From the NCBI GenBank assembly GCA_033807775.1, contig CM066320.1:179338784-179402783 (forward strand): DNA of 64,000 nt. The letters run 5' to 3'. Shown here piece by piece: positions 22,901 through 34,002 of this stretch. This DNA is from Saussurea involucrata. Lineage: Eukaryota; Streptophyta; Magnoliopsida; Asterales; Asteraceae. Within the stretch, counting starts at the first letter, position 1. Each line of letters begins with the position of its first letter. A program made the translations under genes and the position numbers. The notes below the pieces were generated by a model. It was not told where the DNA came from. It searched no databases and worked only from the letters and a program-made list of their open reading frames with translations.

Positions 22901-23203
22901 CAAACTGCCAACTTTCTGGTAGATATCGTTAGTCAACACTTGCATAACCAGTGATCTTGCTGCTTTATCAGCATTATGTCACTTAAGTTCATCACCAGAG
23001 TAACTCTTGGGTTCAACAAGTTTTCTGTCTGTTCCATCTGGTTCTTGTGTATACACCGGTGGCATTACTCCGTCGATCAAGGACCTTAAAATACGATCAC
23101 CATTCTCTTGCCGTTCAACATAATCAAGAAACCTATCCTTCCAAATTTTAAAGTCCTTAGGGAACAATACAGGTGGTTTATCTTTCGATCCTATAACTAG
23201 CAT
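19982..23203 (-). pseudogene. Element A gag and gag-pol linker (several breaks)
   Basis: The gag start region (23203-22979; GSKDKPPVLFPKDFKIWKDRF) is followed by a TGA at 22979, then the capsid-like segment (22945-22193; LSATGKGMFDELIKLYHG and LQPEWKKYAHRMKQ) and a frameshift. The intact CCHC knuckle (CYNCGKSGHFARECW) opens the 22196-21528 frame, which continues as a long coiled coil. A further stop (21216) and frameshifts follow. The last piece (20344-19982) has a Cys-rich block HDQICCLSCGVDDF and ends KWVPKTT. Element C has the same order of parts, including GYDNPxYLKK and the CCxxCG block. Dead as a protein, but the layout is clear. Confidence 0.82.
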
Positions 23204-23279
23204 GTCCCTAGCTGTCTTGATGAATACTTGTTATTGATCGTGTAGCAACCTTCTGATCAGATAAAAATTTTAATACACA

Positions 23280-23655
23280 CCACTATTTTATCGCAGCCCA
23301 AACTTATCGCAAATAACCCTTTGTCGCAAACCACACACTTTATCGCATGTAATACTTTGTCGCAACCCAAACAGTTTCTCGCAAGCAGTACTTTGTCGCA
23401 AGTAAAGAGATGCGATAAAAGAAATCTCAAGGTAATCGCAACCCTTTGAGGAAAGATTATCGCAACCCTTTGAGGAAAGATTATCGCAAGAAGAGACACG
23501 TGATAAAAAACAAAACTGGTTTTATCGCAACTGAAGGACGCGATAAAATACTGTTCACACCAAGAGAGATGAAATAAAATCCTTGCGATGAAAAACTTGC
23601 GATAAAGAAGAACTAGTGTAATACGATAACTATGAACACTAAGTCTTGCGATAAC
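23280..23655. repeat. TTGCGATAA/TTATCGCAA motif array, element A leader
   Basis: About sixteen copies of TTATCGCAA, TTGTCGCAA or their complements lie within 375 bp, between the primer site and the gag start near 23205. The left half mostly reads TTATCGCAA, the right half TTGCGATAA. The phrase cgataaaatactgttcacac resembles gcgataagttactgttcacac in the second array near 9096. Confidence 0.92.
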
Positions 23656-24032
23656 TATGAAGATCAGTTCAATCTCGAGTGAAAATATTCAAATCAAGTC
23701 CGTTTAAGCTGAAATTTGGTACGAAGGTACGTAAGGTGATTCTGGACACTTTTAATACTTGCACTTTTGTCCAAAAACCAACAGAAAAAGGAATTTCGAT
23801 CTCAAAACAGTGGGTAACTTTTATTTCACGAAAATTAATCAAATCTATCAAAACTGAATTGGTTTGAGTGATTTTGAGGAATAAAATCAAGTAGAAACAA
23901 TCACCAAACAGTCCTTAATCAATCCTGATCCATTTGATGAACACAAATGACCAAAATCAATCAAAGTAGATAGAAAATGAAGAAAAACTCAAAAACTCAT
24001 GAAATGATTTCTGAATCAGAATGAATTGCTGT

Positions 24033-24044
24033 GCTCTGATACCA
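24033..24044 (-). promoter_or_regulatory. Primer-binding site, element A
   Basis: On the minus strand this reads TGGTATCAGAGC (tRNA-Met type), two bases after the end of the LTR. It fixes the 5' end and minus orientation of element A. Confidence 0.88.
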
Positions 24045-24046
24045 AT

Positions 24047-24255
24047 TGTGATTCTAGAACAAGCATTCAATATAGCAATGATAAGCAATTGGTCATCCTT
24101 CTATTAAGAACAAATCAATCTTCAAGTACACAAGATGGTGATAATGAGAGGAAAGTGCAACAGTACATGGAATTGTAAGGAATGACACACTAAACAAATA
24201 CAAGTTTCAATAAGGCCCCTCTACTTGATACAAGGTGTCAGTTAGGGCACTAAAA
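24047..24255 (-). repeat. Element A 5' LTR (about 209 bp)
   Basis: On the minus strand it begins TTTTAGTGCCC (TGTTAGTGCCC at the 3' copy, so the TG end has mutated) and ends GAATCACA just before the primer site. Only its first 51 bp survive at the 3' end of the element. It is short for a Copia LTR but similar in size to that of element C. Confidence 0.78.
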
Positions 24256-24793
24256 GGCTCATTGAGTAACACTACAAAATATATGTTTTTATATATAATA
24301 TTATATATGCATTAAAATTTTGACGTCATAAGTCACGTCTTGAAAACGCCATGGCTCCTAAGGCTTGAGGCTTGGCCTCGCCGCCACGCCACGTCACGCC
24401 TAACGCCATTTAGAACCTTGTTGCTTATAGATAAACTGAAAAACCTTTAACAAGGATTAGTGTCAGACTATCATGTCAATGCATGGGTTGAGCTAGGAAT
24501 TGTTATTTACTGGCACTTCATCTCGTTTACACATGATGATATCATATGAAATGTATTCCTTTATTTTCGAAGTTTTCTATTATTTCAATTAGTTGCTTAC
24601 ATAATTAATATACAAAAAGGACAAGGTAGCAAGAACCACCAAATCTTAGCTAAACATCACCAAAAGTAAAGGTATCCTTTTCGGTAATAAGAAACAAAAA
24701 CACATAATTTGATGTTATTATCGTCTTGGTGTTACTTATTGGTCGAGCGTATAAAGAATGCAAAACAATTAATTTGTATCATGAAATCTGTTC
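24256..24793. other. Spacer between element A and the GDSL locus
   Basis: No gene is supported. It includes an AT-rich stretch (24280-24320) and a GC-rich patch with ggcttgaggcttggcctcgccgcc near 24360-24400. The GDSL 3' UTR probably lies at its right edge. Confidence 0.5.
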
Positions 24794-26151
24794 TTAAAGT
24801 CGAGCCAAATGACTAATATCGTATGGAGACGCATCCATGGGAGAGATTGCAATGTACGATCTTGTTGCAACGACTATGTTTGAAGTTTCCGAGGGATGAA
24901 AACCGTCATAGAAAACAGACAAAGCCCGAATGGGGCAAGGGGGGGCGTTTGGAAGGCATTGTCCATCTGCCCTTAGTTGACAACAAGGAACATTTGGCAA
25001 TATTGCTACATCTGCAAAATCCAAACATTTTTATTAAACTAATACCGTTGAGAAACTTAATTAGTGTAATTAATTTGGAAATAATTAAATACTATAAATT
25101 GGAAAAACTTGTACTCCTGCTTACCTCCTTGTGGTGCTGAAATGCTTCTAAGGTTGATGAAAGTGAATCTTGCGTCAGAGTAATCTTTGTTGAGCTCATC
25201 AACAAGAGACTTAAGCCTTTCGTTAAATAGCTTGACCGCATCATTAATCGACTCTACGCATGGTTTTCCGCCAGTGCCAAACCTTGCAATTTCCGCTGGC
25301 GCGCAACCTATCTGACCCAGACCAAACACGGCAATCTTCCTAGCCCCCAAATTGTACAGAGTCTGTCATGTGTCAAAATGATTCAAGCAGAAATAAGAAT
25401 AATCATTTGAACCGTATATCAAAATATCATGATTAATTTAAGGCTATGTTTGCAACTAACTGATAAGCTAGCCGGTAGTGAACCTAGCTGGTGACTGATA
25501 AACTAGCTAGTAGCTGATAAGCTAACCGATGAAAAAGTAAAGTTTGACAAAAACTAGGTTATAAACATGTAAAATAACCAAAAATGACATCATTAAAAAC
25601 AATCAATTATAATATTTAATAATACAATTAAAACAAATTTATCGTAATATAATATGTCTATTAAATACAAACAAGATAAATAATAATATAATATGTTAAT
25701 TAATACAAACAAGATAGCTAATAAATAATAATCGGTATTACTGAGGGCATGATTGGAATAATGACAAAAAGCTTCTCATAAGCTACTCCAAGTAGCTTAT
25801 CAAAAAGCTAGATTATGTCCATTCAGACATCTAAGCAGAAAACGATGCCTAAGAAAGATGCATGCTATATAAAAAAATTAAGACAATAAGTGATAGTATG
25901 TGTACCTTTAATTGTTGAGAATATTGCTGAACAAGGAGTGCAGCATATTGATCGCTGGTATACATATTTCTTGTGGGGTAAATGTTTGGGATCAAATAGT
26001 TGTTGATATAATCATTACTTCCTATATTTGATGTGTAGATGCATCTTTTTAGGTATTCTTGGGTAAAAGTCTTGTTGCTTTGCAAGACCGAAAGACGCGA
26101 GATCGTTGTTTTGTGATTAAGTAGTTGCCTATCCAAGCTGATCCGATAACC

Positions 26152-27097
26152 CTGTCATCAAGTTAAACACGGAATGTTTTACTTTTAATCCAATTGCAAA
26201 AGAGTGATCGCTAATAAACGAAAAACTTTTACCTACGAACTTTTTTCTGGAAAATCTGCCATTAAAAAGTGATTCGTCACAAAACCGTCACAAAAGTTGG
26301 TGGGTAATGCAAACAAGTGAGATTACCCAGGGTGATGCATGGGTATTTTCTTGAAAAAAAACTTTGAATTCTACCGAACCATTAATATTTTTTGGGTGAT
26401 CCTACAAGAGGATCAAGTTGGTCCTTGTTAACAACTCGAGGTTGTTTATTAAACGCTTATTGAATCATTTATCTTACCAAGGGAGGATGACAAGGATCGA
26501 GAATCTTATTTGGTAACAAGCATGGTGACAACCAAGGATTTTACCCGCCCCGGTAAGCAACTAAGCAAGGGAGAAGACTCCTACAAATAATTTATTTTGA
26601 TGGCCAAGAATTTTTACTCGACAAGGTAAGAGAGAGTAGTGACTATCCCTGGTAATCACAATTTAGTGGGTAAAAGTCATTTGTTTTGTAATGGATGGAA
26701 TACCATCATGATGTAAATTTGGCCTTAAAGAAGGAATAGCGCCAAACAACGATGGGACGCTGTCTGCATATATATGTTTTGAGATTTTCAATTCCTTCTA
26801 TCTTCAGTTCCTTCTAATCTTGTCTGGCCTATAATGTCTGAATGTGACTACACACTTAGAATATAAAGATTGCGAATCTTAAAACGTTTTTTCACGGACG
26901 TCCTTGAGCAGGAACAGTTAAACGTGTGAAATTTTTTTAAACCCTTTCGATTCCACATAAACTTGATAAGTAAAAAAATGAATTTACCGAATTAAGAAAC
27001 GAAGAATTTTCACAAATGTGCAGGGTTTTGTTGGAGAACCAAAAAAAGAAAAGGAAAAAACAACGGGTATCAGTTGGCGCAAATGGTGATTAGTTAC
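26152..27097 (-). other. Intron 2 of the GDSL locus
   Basis: No ORF or clear transposon ends are recognised. The middle (26230-26700) repeats phrases such as attaccc, ggtaatca and gggtaaaa and may be an old DNA-transposon remnant, but no terminal repeats could be paired. Confidence 0.4.
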
Positions 27098-27329
27098 CAG
27101 ATGACTTCCAGATTCTTCTCGAATACCAGCACTACCACTGCCGTAGTTTACTCCGGTGCTGATCTCTTGGTCAGTTACGGTAGCATACGGTGGAATAAAA
27201 TTGGGAAAACCTAGAAGTTGACCTGTAATTAAGCAAATCATTTGTTGACCTCAGTATTCTTACCATCCTTTCTTTTTCATTCAGATGTCTGACATGTATA
27301 TTTGACATTAGAAATATAAACAAAAATAC

Positions 27330-27557
27330 GAGAAAAGTCTAAAAAAATCCAATAAACTATCTGACTTTGAGTGGTTAAGTTCATAAACAATTTTTTTGGA
27401 TCAAAAAACCCTTAAATTTTCTAAAACCGGTTAAATACATCCTTGTAACCTGTAAAAACAGATTAATGTGATATAAATTTGAGAAAAGTCTAAAAAAACC
27501 AAAAAATGACTTAACCATTTAAAATCAGATGGTTTGTTAGATTTTTTAAGAGTTTTC
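27330..27557. mobile_element. MITE in intron 1 of the GDSL locus
   Basis: The left arm (27330-27379, gagaaaagtctaaaaaaatc to gtggttaag) pairs with the right arm (27510-27557) as an imperfect inverted repeat of about 48 bp, giving a foldback element of about 228 bp without coding capacity. A second internal copy of gagaaaagtctaaaaaaacc lies at 27481. The class is uncertain. Confidence 0.65.
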
Positions 27558-28276
27558 CCTTTTATTATCGTCAAATATCTGAAGTTTCACTCGACGAATA
27601 AAAAATAAGTATATATTAGTAATTTGAAATACCAATTCCAAGAATAGGTAACTTGGATAGTTAACATAATAAAAAAGGTAAAACTTTTAAAAAAAATTTG
27701 GACTTCACAAAGTGAAATCTCCAATTTATTTGTGATGAAGGGAGCATTCTGTCAAAAAAAAAACTAGTTTACATAAAATGTTTAGACTTATCATAACAAA
27801 ATAAAGAAGTTTGGAGGGAAAAAAAAGTAGAAAACAGCAATCAATATTTTGTACTAATAACAATGTGAAAACAAATAATATTCTTAGAGATGTAATGTGA
27901 ATTGAATTTGTATTATGTGAAACAAATGACAAAACGAGAGAACGAAAAAGACCGATGATATCTGCCATGGTTCGACCATTGGTAAATCTACCGCTGACAC
28001 CATCTGGAAAATCAATTCCATAAGGCTTGAAATTCGCTTTAGCTACCGTCACCAGCTTGTTGTTTGTTGCCGCTATCGACCAACGAGTCTCCAAATATGA
28101 AGTAACAAGGGACTTGTGGTTCACCGACCACTACAAATGCTTGAAGTTGCATGAACCCTACAACTACGAGGATAGGAAACAAGAAGCTAAGCTTAATACG
28201 AGCCATGTTTGTTGGACTACAAAGAAAATAATTAAGGAATAAGGATGATCGGTTTGGAAATGAAATGCATTCATTA

Positions 28277-28281
<5 letters not shown>

Positions 28282-28364
<83 letters not shown>
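28282..28364. repeat. (AC)n(AT)n microsatellite in the GDSL 5' flank
   Basis: A short AC run is followed by about 36 AT units, 70-160 bp upstream of the GDSL start codon. Copy 1 has only about seven AT units here. Confidence 0.95.
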
Positions 28365-28368
<4 letters not shown>

Positions 28369-28574
28369 AAAGAGAGGAGAGGTGGGCAAGTGGGAATTGT
28401 TTGCTTCTTAACTTCAACGGGGAGACGTGCGTAAGTGGGGATCTAATTAAAAAGTTTGATCAATCATATGCTATTGTTTTTTAGTGATTTAGTACCATGC
28501 TTTTGGATACTACTTGTTAATTATTAGCACGTGTAAGTTGGGTCGATCGTATAAAAAGTTACACTAATTTGGTT

Positions 28575-28830
28575 TTAAATCTTAGAATTAAAACGATACA
28601 TTACTTTGATACAATCAAAAGGATGATATCTCCACGTTATAGGACTTTTATCGATCCCCTTACATCTAGCTAATAACCAAATGAACAGTTTTTCCGCAAT
28701 TTGATCAAGGAGAGAGTTTTTACGAGGCGGAGGATTGCCAAATACGCACCTGTTCCGAAAGCACCACATACAATAATTGCTTCAACTGCTTCCTTGACTT
28801 GTCTATCCTTGTTTCATGTGTATTATTGTT
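28575..28830 (-). pseudogene. LINE RT C-terminal scrap (copy 2)
   Basis: It encodes WCFRNRCVFGNPPP, LFIWLLARCKG and PITWRYHPFDCI on the minus strand and is the same insertion as 2491-2790. It retains about 50 bp of LINE 3' sequence (28558-28612) that copy 1 lacks. Confidence 0.8.
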
Positions 28831-28976
28831 TCTTCTAGTCTCATGCATAAAAGACAAACAAGAAGAAACAATTTATAAGACTACATTAGCAATTTTCTAT
28901 TTAACTCGTCTTCTTGGCTTAAAAACATCTTCAATTGGATTATCTTATTTGTGGCTTAGAACCAAGTTTAATCCCA

Positions 28977-28977
<1 letters not shown>

Positions 28978-29074
<97 letters not shown>
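28978..29074. repeat. Long (AC)n microsatellite
   Basis: Roughly 48 uninterrupted AC units, against about seven at the equivalent place in copy 1. It generates a spurious Thr-His ORF. Confidence 0.97.
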
Positions 29075-29075
<1 letters not shown>

Positions 29076-29143
29076 GGTGTGATAAAAATGCATATATAAG
29101 AACATTAATTAGATTTTGACTGAAGCATTTTAGTCATTTCATA

Positions 29144-29571
29144 CACTATAACAAAATTGGTTTTATAGTATGTCATAATTTTCTAAGCGTCATAATAGAC
29201 CACTTTGTAGAACCAAAAACATAAAACATTTTATTTAAATACGTTGTAATAAGTTTATAACACGTTTTTTGCCGTTGTAAAAAGTTTTGTAAGAACTTTT
29301 TTATAAACGAACGTCATATTTACTATTTTATGAGAAACTGTTTGAAAAATCGTTTTATAAAGACAAGTGGCCTATAAAAAATATGGGTTTAAAGTGTCCT
29401 ATAAAATAGCTAATGTGACGTTTTGTATTAAAAAGTGTCATAAAACTTGTTAAGACGTCCCAAGGCATCCTATAAACTTATTACAACCGTCATTAGATAG
29501 GACGCTTTAGTTTTTGGTCCTATGAATGATGTCTTATAACACAGTCATTAGGATCCAATTTTGTTGTAATG
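29144..29571. mobile_element. CACTA-like MITE, copy 2
   Basis: Duplicate of 2994-3418 with the same imperfect ends (CACTATAACAAAATTGG and its complement). Small substitutions and indels distinguish the two. Confidence 0.6.
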
Positions 29572-29756
29572 ATGATTTCTTGAAACGTTCGATTGACCCG
29601 GCATATGTATATATGTGGGTACGCAATTTTAAGCCAATTAAAGATTGTAGCTTTTGATCGTTATAAGTAGGGAAAGAAAATTAGGCTTTTGAAGATGAAA
29701 ACGATGAATGATAGTAGACTTCTGTAAGTCAAATTCATGGAATGATCAAAAGCGTA

Positions 29757-30359
29757 CACTACAAAAATAACTACTTTTACCGGAGGAAAATGTCGTCGGC
29801 AAAAGTCGCGAAAGTCGCCGGCAAAAGCTCAAAATCTTTTGCCGTCGGACTTTTCCGTCGGCAAAGGTTTCCGTGAAAAGCTGGCCGCTATAAGGCTTTT
29901 TGCCGGCGAATAATATGTGCCGCCGGTAAACATACATTTGCCGGCGAAAAACAGTCGTCGGTAAAAACTGAAGTCGCCGGAAAAACATCACTCACGTAAT
30001 CGTATAAAATTCTTTTCCCGACGACTAAATACTTTTGCTGGCGTAATTTTTTCCGTCGGAAAAAAATTTCTTTGACTTTTTGGTCAAAAAATTACCGGCC
30101 CAAAAATCCGCCGGCAAAAGTTTTTTATTTTTATTTTTAATTTTTCGCATAACCTATACCGACGCAAAAACTCGTAGGCAAAAAGTTAGGTTTGACTCGT
30201 TTTGTCAAGTTTTTCAGGACGGAAAAAGCCGTCGGAAATAGTTTGGTTTGGCACTTTCGGTCAAACTTTTTACGTAGGCAAAAGTTAGGATTGCAATCAA
30301 GGTCGGTAAAGGTTGTTCTTTTTTTAAATAATTAATTGTAGAAGTTTTCCTATTTGTAT
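29757..30359. mobile_element. CACTA (EnSpm) transposon left end, truncated
   Basis: It starts CACTACAAAAATAACTAC, a classical CACTA terminus, after gta. Copy 1 of the duplicated block shows the unoccupied site gcgtacgatc. About 500 bp of dense subterminal repeats follow (GCCGGCAAAAG, CCGTCGG and complements). No transposase or right terminus is seen; a Helitron-like end interrupts it at 30360. Confidence 0.85.
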
Positions 30360-30395
30360 ACTAGTCGTGTACACGTGCAACGCAACGAGATGCAA
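30360..30395 (-). mobile_element. Helitron-like 3' terminus (minus strand)
   Basis: On the minus strand CGTTGCACGTGTACACGA is followed by CTAGT: a short palindrome a base or two before CTAG, then a T, as at Helitron 3' ends. The element would extend rightwards and include the LRR fragment. Its 5' end was not identified with confidence. Confidence 0.45.
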
Positions 30396-30983
30396 AATTT
30401 GATAGCAAATCAATAAGGAAAAACAATACAAATATTCTTTATTTAAGGAACAAAGTATGATACATACATACATGAATCCAATAAGACCATACAAGGAACC
30501 TATAGATGGAATAAGAATAGTGAAAACGAACCTATAGTTGGAATAAGAATAGTGAAAAAAATAATACGTTAAGACTTAAGAGTATCTGTAAACAATAGTC
30601 AATTGCTATATAAGCAAGGGCAAGGTCCACCACCGAAGGTCGCCATCCTCGATGTACTTAAGGATCATTTTCATTGTCTTTGTCTTCTACATCCAATAGA
30701 CATGTAGTACGACCCTGCCTTAGTTAACATAATATGTGTATCCAATAGACATGTAGTATGACCCTGGTTAACATAATATGTAAACAAAAGTTATACAAGC
30801 ATGATACTCAAAATTCAAGTCTTTGAACACTAGACTTGTCTGCCAAAACCGACATTCTAACATGTTGATATTGTTTCTGGGAATTCAGAAGTTACCAAAA
30901 GACTTCTGTAAAGAAGGAAATATCACGAGAACGTTTCAACTAGCCTAGGCAGATGAAAAGAGTTAACAACCATTACCTCTTAC

Positions 30984-31463
30984 AATATGGCAAGGAGAAG
31001 CTGACCAAAACGTGCTGAAATACTGCCATTGATATAATTGCGAGACAGATCACTGCATGAGAGTATAAAATCACTAAGTCTCCGTTTTCTAATATAACCA
31101 TGCGCTACAATAGAACACATTATCGATAAATGTGTGAATATATATATATATATATATATGTATAAATATACTCAATGAAATACGAAAGACGAGAATAATA
31201 TTATCAAACTGCGTATATCAATGTACATAGAACACATCGCCAATTTGGTTTATTGCACCATGTTTCCATGATGACACTGGTACACACACCTGTTGGATTA
31301 TCGTTTCTTGAGTGCATTTGCAAGTCAGGACCTAGAAACTAGAAGAGGTGATATGGACATTCTTAGCAAAACGTCGAAAAGGTACACTTACATTTCTTGC
31401 AGAAAAGTGAGGTTTGCAAATTCTTCAGGTAGAACTCGTGTCAAGTTAAGTCCCTTTAACTGA
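30984..31463 (-). pseudogene. LRR receptor-like kinase fragment, two exons
   Basis: Two minus-strand exons with GT-AG borders: 31463-31392 (72 bp; LKGLNLTRVLPEEFANLTFLQE) and 31052-30984 (69 bp; IDLSRNYINGSISARFGQL). They join in phase (GAA AT|T GAT) and have the one-repeat-per-exon structure of the extracellular LRR of class VIII-2-type receptor kinases. No other LRR, membrane or kinase exon is found. The fragment lies next to a Helitron-like 3' end, so gene capture is plausible; a relic of a host gene torn by insertions is the alternative. Not functional as it stands. Confidence 0.72.
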
Positions 31464-32002
31464 CTGAAATTTAATACAATAAAGTTAAAAAGTATTAGGG
31501 GGGAAACATACAAATATTGATTATAGCTAAAATAGAATGGGAATTGAGATCTGGTGTGGTTTCCCAATCCTTTCTGAAAAAGAAAAAAAAAGGATGGAAG
31601 TCATATGACTTGACCCATTCTAATTATCAAGTACATGATGTTTCCCAACCAAGATCCATTCGACAATTTCACTCCAACTGCTTCCATATTTATTCATTCT
31701 CTGTAGAAAAGGATGAAATATAAAAGACATATTCGACCGTACATGCTTGTAATGTGGCAAACAATGTTGTTACAATCGCAAGTTGCAGGTTATGTTGCTA
31801 CCAAATCTGCCTTTTAGAGAAATTGTTACATCAAAAAAAATGCATCAAGATTGAACGTAAAACATAATATATAAAGTAATCAACAAAAAATAAACTAGTA
31901 AAAGCCAAACAAAGAAAGAGAAAAAGCCAGAAAAGGAAAAAAAATGAACCTTTGGGATCTTGAAGAGAGAAGCAAGAGCCAAATGTGTTGGGTAAACCTT
32001 TG
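31464..32002. other. Flank of the LRR fragment up to the Gypsy insertion
   Basis: No further exon is recognised. A gctcttgcttctctcttcaag stretch near 31965-31985 could be a remnant. The Gypsy target site ctttg is at 31998-32002. Confidence 0.4.
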
Positions 32003-32660
32003 TGTAACACCCCGATTTTTGTATAAAGTATTAAGATGGGTTTTATTAATAAATTTATGATTTATTATGTGATAGATTAATTTTAAGGTTTAACCCCGAG
32101 TAAGTTACGTTATTTGTTTTATTAGAGTTATAAGTTAAGGGGTAAACTTTAATTTTAATTTATAAGTTGAAGGGTATAAATTGTCAATTGATGATACGTG
32201 AGGGATTAATTTGGTTAAGTGACGAAAGAGGTGTCATCACCACCACCTCATCCTTTCTACTTGAGCTAGTTGTCAATTTTATAAAAGGATAAGAGATATT
32301 TCTCTTTGGTGTTTTAGGGTGTGTGTGTGTTTTACGAAAGGAGAAAGAGAGAAAGAGAGAGAGAGAGAGAGACAAGAAAGAAGGACAAAGAAGAAGAAGA
32401 AACAGATTTCTTCAGCTAGAAATTTTAAGAGAAACCTGTGAGAAACAAAGGTATGTTTCTATTGAAATTGCTCTCTTTATGTGTATCAAGTTTTCTATGA
32501 GTTTAGAAATGGGTCTTGATAATTTTGGAAGGATATAAGAAATCTGGGCTGATGATTATGTTCTGATAGTAGTCTTAATCATATATGCATAATTACATAA
32601 TCATGCATAACTTAAAACATAGATTTTTGGGTTAAATACGCTTTTTAGTTGGTTGAGACA

Positions 32661-34002
32661 TGATAAGGCTAGGTATCACCCCACCTAAATCTCACCGCAA
32701 GTGTACGGGTCGAAGTCAAGTAATAGTACTTTAGAAAGTACGAGTATCGAATCACGGGGAACTAGGAACTAAATATCACAATTACTATAATTTCTATTAA
32801 CTGAACTATCGAAAATTGAGAGGTTGGTATTAAACTACTAATTGCAGAAAATAATCAAACACAAGACAGACAATGAACAGCTTTGGAATTCAGATAGGGA
32901 AAACAGTTGAGGGTTGGAAATCCTTAGGTTTTCACATATGAACATCATACTTAAAACCAATACAGTTAATTCCGTTGATGAATACCCAATCTTGATCTAA
33001 CCATTGTTCTCTCTCGAGTTACAACGGTTATATTCGTAAAGCACGGTTCTTTCTCAAGCTACCATGAGTTTTATCTTGACAACACAAGTTAAATCTCTCG
33101 ATCTCAACCTATGTAGTTCAAAACACTTTAAGCACAAGATTATAATGAGACTAAGGTTTACTCAGTATATCTCTATCCTTTCTTACCTTAGGCGTGTGAT
33201 TTCTAGTTCTATTTGATAATTAACTCTCTCGAACTTACTTAACAACAACAAATCAATCGTAAATTGGCCAAATTCACAATAGCATTAAGAGCAAAATCAC
33301 ATGCATTCATTAAATCGAAAAACTGATAAAAGTCACTCGTCATCCATCTATATGTTCAATCCTAATTCAATCCAACCCCCAACATCTAAAGATTAGTTCA
33401 TGATGTTGGGGGATTCAAACACAAGAGAAAGAGAAACGAAAACGTATGTAAACATAATAACTGTGATCGTGGTGAATGTGAAAGATGTAGTGATGAACTC
33501 CCTTCTCCCGTGATTGAATCTACTTGCGTCGTGAACGTGTCCTCGATTGATCCTCCCTCGTCGCTCCAAAAGGTGTCACTCGGCTCTGAAAATCGCCCCT
33601 GGAACTGCTCTGGCCGTCGTGTGAAAGTTGCGTATCGAATGAATGACCTAAAAATCGGATTTAAAGCTGGGATTCGCGAAACAGTGGGTTACGCCACTTG
33701 CCACGCGACTTGTAAGTCGCGTGGTAAGTCGCGCGTATCATTTTGGCTACGTGGGTCGTTTTCTGGTTCGCGGTTCGGGTCCAGGTTCGGTCGTGGGTCT
33801 TGGGCTTGGCTTTTGGGCTTCTGTTGGGCTTCGTTTTGGCTCGTTTTGGGCTCTTTTTAGCTTCTTTTCTCGAGGATTACTGCCTTTTAGATAACCTGTA
33901 TAAATCACTAGATAAACCGTAAAATACACGCCTTTTTACTTGAATACAAGCCAATCTCATTGGTTTGAGAACTGAAAATAACGCCAAAAAGTGGCGTTAT
34001 CA
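32661..34002 (-). repeat. Athila-like LTR, left copy (3' LTR in sense)
   Basis: 1342 bp. It matches the right copy closely except for a block at about 33657-33893 with many substitutions and indels around the palindromic phrase cgcgacttgtaagtcgcg. Confidence 0.92.

Larger units (their letters stand above)
4401..24255 (-). mobile_element. Element A: Sirevirus-like Copia LTR retrotransposon, interrupted by element B
   Basis: Read on the minus strand, the order is 5' LTR (24255-24047), primer-binding site (24044-24033), leader with a TTGCGATAA array, gag, protease-integrase, RT-RNase H, polypurine repeats, a second TTGCGATAA array, an additional ORF, the final polypurine tract (about 4467-4452) and a truncated 3' LTR. 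The protease-integrase-RT-RNase H order is Copia-type. The large extra ORF after pol and the repeated GGGGGAG tracts are features known for Sireviruses. Gag and the aORF carry several stops and frameshifts, so A is not autonomous. Element B sits between integrase and RT. Confidence 0.88.
24794..28206 (-). pseudogene. GDSL esterase/lipase, five exons, frameshift in exon 1
   Basis: Exons on the minus strand, placed by GT-AG sites and frame: 28206-27953, 27222-27098, 26151-25906, 25362-25125 and 25011-24794. Without the frameshift they would give about 359 residues, the usual length for plant GDSL lipases. Visible parts are a signal peptide (first ~27 residues), block I FGDSLVDSG with the catalytic Ser, exon 3 SNIGSNDYINNY with the Gly-x-Asn-Asp block, exon 4 GLGQIGCAP and exon 5 FYDGFHPSE with the catalytic Asp and His. 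The family is secreted and hydrolyses acyl esters. Exon 1 is 254 bp where 253 would stay in phase; one extra A in AACAAACAACAAG after the GDSL block breaks the frame. Unless this is a sequencing error, the gene is non-functional. Intron 2 is about 950 bp, and intron 1 carries a MITE. Confidence 0.88.
27574..29756. repeat. Duplicated block, copy 2 (attached to the full GDSL locus)
   Basis: Near-identical to 1612-3646, same orientation. This copy is continuous with GDSL exons 2-5 and so is the parental position or the better-preserved duplicate. Its right edge coincides exactly with the first base of a CACTA transposon at 29757. Confidence 0.92.

Noticed and set aside
24280..24420. Possible MITE between element A and the GDSL locus
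   Set aside because: AT-rich and GC-rich patches are present, but no paired terminal inverted repeats or target duplication could be found.
28039..28389. N-terminal extension of GDSL exon 1 with Tyr-Ile repeats
   Set aside because: It comes from the AT microsatellite in the 5' flank. The internal ATG at 28206 begins a proper signal peptide and is shared with copy 1.
28799..29119. ORF with a long Thr-His repeat
   Set aside because: It is the translation of an AC microsatellite; the flanking duplicate lacks the ORF.
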